In this document: positions 14,630 to 16,418 of the stretch, in pieces
How positions within the stretch are numbered: the first letter of the stretch is position 1
Layout of the letters: every line of letters begins with the position of its first letter
NCBI GenBank assembly: GCA_964482395.1
Contig: CAYZXK010000058.1
Location: forward strand, 1 to 16,418
Direction: 5' to 3'
DNA length: 16,418 nt
Origin: CAYZXK01 sp964482395
GTDB taxonomy: Bacteria > Planctomycetota > Phycisphaerae > UBA1845 > Fen-1342
Translations under genes and position numbers: made by a program
Notes under the pieces: generated by a model
Seen by the model: the letters and a program-made list of their open reading frames with translations, nothing else
Databases searched by the model: none
What the model was told of the DNA's origin: nothing

Positions 14630-15987
14630 TCCTTTCCCCCGCGCCGTCTGGCCGCCATGCTTTGATACTCGCTGACGATCTGGTCGATCTTGCGCTGGGT
14701 GTCCTCCAGGGCCGGGATGGCCAGCTCCGGGGTCCGCAGGATGCCGTTGAGCATGTGCTTTAGCTCGTCCATCACCTGCGGCCACATCGGCATTGAGGGG
14801 TAGCCGAAGCTTTCCGGGGAGTTGGCCAGGCTGTCAAAAACCCGAATATGCGGGTTGGGATGAGCGGCAAAGAAGTCCGGTCCGGGCCGGCGGAAGGGCG
14901 AAATCTTGTTGTGCTCCCGGCACAGCTCCTCCAGCACTTCCTGCCGCAAGACGTAGCCCAAAAAGACCATCGCCTCTCGCGGGTGACGAGCCCCGGCGGG
15001 AATCACGAACACGTCCAGGCTGGCAAGTACGTTCCGACGATCCGGGCTAAGCGAAGGGAATGGTGCCACACCATAATCCAGGGTCGGGGCGTACTTGGCG
15101 ATCCAGTTGGACATCCATGGCCCCTGGAAGACCATCGCCAGCCGGCCCGACAGAAACGGATTCTGGGCACTTTCGATCGCGCCCGCAGTCGCCTCGAAAG
15201 CCAGCATCGGCTCCACCCCCTGCGACTGGCGAAGCTCCGCCAGCCACCGGACCGCCATCCGCCCGGCCGGCGTGTCCAGCGTGCAGCGCTGCCCATCCCA
15301 CAGCCGGCCATCAAAAAAGCAAGGCCACGCCCACGGCCACCAGCCCAACATCGCGGTCGACGGGGTGAAGCCGGCCTGCACAATCCGCCAGCTACCGTCA
15401 CAAGCCGCCGGGAATGCCGGCTCCCGAACCGTCAGACGTACCGCGTATTCGGTCAGTTCCCCGATGGTCAGCGGCGGCCGGTCCGGATCCAGCCCGGCTT
15501 GCCGGAACAGCTCCCGGTTGTAATACAAAGCGATCGTGTAGGGCGTGCTGGGAAGCGCGTACAGCCGCCCCCGGTAGCGGCAGATTTCCAACCATACCGG
15601 CTTGAAGGCGTCCAGCTCGATGCCCGCCCGGACCGCCAGCTCGTCCAGCGGCAGCAGGGCACCCTGGTCCGCGTACTGGGCAACCACGAAATCGTACAGA
15701 CCGGCCACATCCGGCGGATCACCGCCGGCAGTGGCAATCAAGGTACGCTGCTCGATGCTGCTGACCGCGCTGTATTCGACCCAGATGCGCTGGGCGGCGC
15801 CGATCGTGGCGTTGAAGCGATCCACGATGCGCTGCATCGTCTGACCTTCCAGGCCGGTCCACTTCTCCCAGTACCGCACCACCACCCGGTCAGAAGGCAC
15901 CCCGGTACGTGCCCGCGGCCCGAAGGCCAACAACCCCGCCGCAGGCAGGCCCAGGAACATCACGAGAATAACTGAACGCAGGCTCAT
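14626..15987 (-). CDS. Family 1 extracellular sugar-binding protein of an ABC importer
   Basis: This 453-residue protein has an N-terminal signal or membrane anchor (MSLRSVILVMFLGLPAAGLLAFG) without a lipobox Cys. The two-lobed MalE/UgpB-type fold follows: VVRYWEKWTGLEGQTMQRIVD, GGDPPDVAGLYDFVVAQYADQGALLPLDEL, RGRLYALPSTPYTIALYYNRELFRQAGLD and LSGRLAMVFQGPWM are typical blocks. It captures the ligand in the periplasm and delivers it to the two permeases encoded directly downstream; the gene order binding protein, UgpA-type, UgpE-type is standard. Aromatic-rich TAMLGWWPWAWPCFF may line a large sugar site (inference). The start is ATG 15987-15985, without a clear SD. The ligand is unknown; an oligosaccharide feeding the neighbouring GH94 enzyme is plausible. 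Confidence 0.92.
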   Translation of the reverse strand: MSLRSVILVMFLGLPAAGLLAFGPRARTGVPSDRVVVRYWEKWTGLEGQTMQRIVDRFNATIGAAQRIWVEYSAVSSIEQRTLIATAGGDPPDVAGLYDFVVAQYADQGALLPLDELAVRAGIELDAFKPVWLEICRYRGRLYALPSTPYTIALYYNRELFRQAGLDPDRPPLTIGELTEYAVRLTVREPAFPAACDGSWRIVQAGFTPSTAMLGWWPWAWPCFFDGRLWDGQRCTLDTPAGRMAVRWLAELRQSQGVEPMLAFEATAGAIESAQNPFLSGRLAMVFQGPWMSNWIAKYAPTLDYGVAPFPSLSPDRRNVLASLDVFVIPAGARHPREAMVFLGYVLRQEVLEELCREHNKISPFRRPGPDFFAAHPNPHIRVFDSLANSPESFGYPSMPMWPQVMDELKHMLNGILRTPELAIPALEDTQRKIDQIVSEYQSMAARRRGGKE

Positions 15988-16032
15988 TCAGGGAATTCGC
16001 CGGCATCTCAGGCTGGGCTCGCCCGCGATTCG

Positions 16033-16046
16033 CCCGCAAACGCGGG
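16033..16046 (-). terminator. Small hairpin between the thrombospondin-repeat gene and the sugar-binding gene
   Basis: CCCGC (16033-16037) pairs with GCGGG (16042-16046) around a 4-nt loop in the 83-bp gap. It could reduce read-through from the upstream gene, but no T-tract follows on the minus strand. It may also be chance in GC-rich sequence. Confidence 0.25.
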
Positions 16047-16070
16047 AACCAAGCGTGCGTGCCAAACACT

Positions 16071-16418
16071 TCAACGGTTTCGCCCTTTGGTTCCGCCGCG
16101 ACCACAGTTCGGGTCGGCCGGCCGGTCCGGGCCGCTGCTCTCCAAACACGCCGCAAAGGCATCCAAGTCGTCACCGTCGAGATTGTGGCTCCCGTCACGA
16201 TCGAAGCACAGGCAGCTTTCGGCCAGCGGTTGGCCACTCACCGGGCAGAACTGCCAGACGGCCCAATCGACCAGATCCACATCGCCATCTCCGTCCGCGT
16301 CGGCCCACGGGCTCCCGCAGTCGCAGGCATCGCCGATGCCGTCCTGGTCAAGGTCCTGCTGGGCGGGATTCCAGGCGGCCGGGCAGTTGTCATAGGCGTC
16401 GGCGATGCCGTCCAGGTC
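16071..16418 (-). CDS. Secreted protein with thrombospondin type-3 and dockerin-like repeats (5' truncated)
   Basis: The frame is open from the window's right edge to TGA 16073-16071, giving 115 C-terminal residues of a larger protein. The visible part starts inside thrombospondin type-3 calcium-binding repeats (DLDGIADAYDNCP, then DQDGIGDACD). Two dockerin/EF-hand-like repeats follow: DADGDGDVDLVDWAVWQF and, after CLCF, DRDGSHNLDGDDLDAFAACL. It ends in a Cys-containing PADPNCGRG tail. This layout is a common C-terminus of large secreted planctomycete proteins whose N-terminal parts vary widely, so the function of the whole protein cannot be judged here. An ATG at 16280 is internal, since homologous repeats continue upstream of it. 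The binding-protein gene starts 83 bp downstream on the same strand. Confidence 0.82.
   Translation of the reverse strand, partial: DLDGIADAYDNCPAAWNPAQQDLDQDGIGDACDCGSPWADADGDGDVDLVDWAVWQFCPVSGQPLAESCLCFDRDGSHNLDGDDLDAFAACLESSGPDRPADPNCGRGGTKGRNR

Noticed and set aside
14848..15975. Plus-strand open frame of 375 codons opposite the sugar-binding protein gene
   Set aside because: Arg/Pro/Gln/His-rich shadow without homology; the minus strand encodes a clear solute-binding protein.
16049..16065. Sigma54-like TTGGCACG element on the minus strand upstream of the sugar-binding gene
   Set aside because: The -24 half fits, but the expected GC of the -12 half is out of register, and no enhancer-binding protein is nearby.
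16069..16082. Possible second LacI-type operator (GAAACCGTT on the minus strand) upstream of the importer operon
   Set aside because: Only one half matches the operator seen before the GH94 gene. It overlaps a stop codon and lacks the symmetric second half.

Overview
The window reads as a high-GC bacterial chromosome segment, most likely from the Planctomycetota (Phycisphaerae-like). The main clue is two secreted proteins ending in the Ca-binding dockerin-type or thrombospondin type-3 tails common in that phylum (tandem GDVNxDxxVxFxDIN-like repeats). Weak or absent Shine-Dalgarno (SD) signals at several genes and the mixed-strand short operons fit this. The placement is an inference; no rRNA, tRNA, CRISPR array, insertion sequence or phage gene was seen.

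Left part (1-4402). A RlmI-type RNA methyltransferase lacking its N-terminus runs rightward and overlaps tail-to-tail with a leftward GtrB/ArnC-like membrane-anchored family 2 glycosyltransferase. Between that gene and metG lies a compact unit with its own plausible promoter, SD, intrinsic terminator and a 31-codon ORF encoding an extremely tryptophan-rich (8 of 31) probable membrane peptide. Methionyl-tRNA synthetase follows, short and without the C-terminal tRNA-binding domain, with a small unknown lipoprotein 4 nt downstream.

Middle (4380-9964). A leftward secreted metzincin protease (HExxHxxGxxH, Met-turn, Ig-like domain, dockerin-type tail) is divergent from a rightward tandem pair of exported TldD/PmbA-family proteins. 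The first keeps the HExxxH zinc motif and the C-terminal Cys. The second has lost both, so the pair resembles a catalytic/non-catalytic TldD-TldE couple moved outside the cytoplasm.

Right part (9965-16418). A GH94 disaccharide/oligosaccharide phosphorylase stands behind a sigma70-like promoter whose predicted start site is covered by a near-palindromic LacI-family operator. Convergent to it is a leftward sugar ABC importer operon (family 1 solute-binding protein, UgpA-type permease, UgpE-type permease) with no ATPase. The two units together suggest uptake of a beta-linked oligosaccharide and its phosphorolysis in the cytoplasm, but the substrate cannot be read from sequence. The window ends inside a leftward secreted protein with thrombospondin type-3 and dockerin-like repeats.

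The best candidates for something new are the Trp-rich micro-ORF unit and the exported TldD/TldE-like pair.
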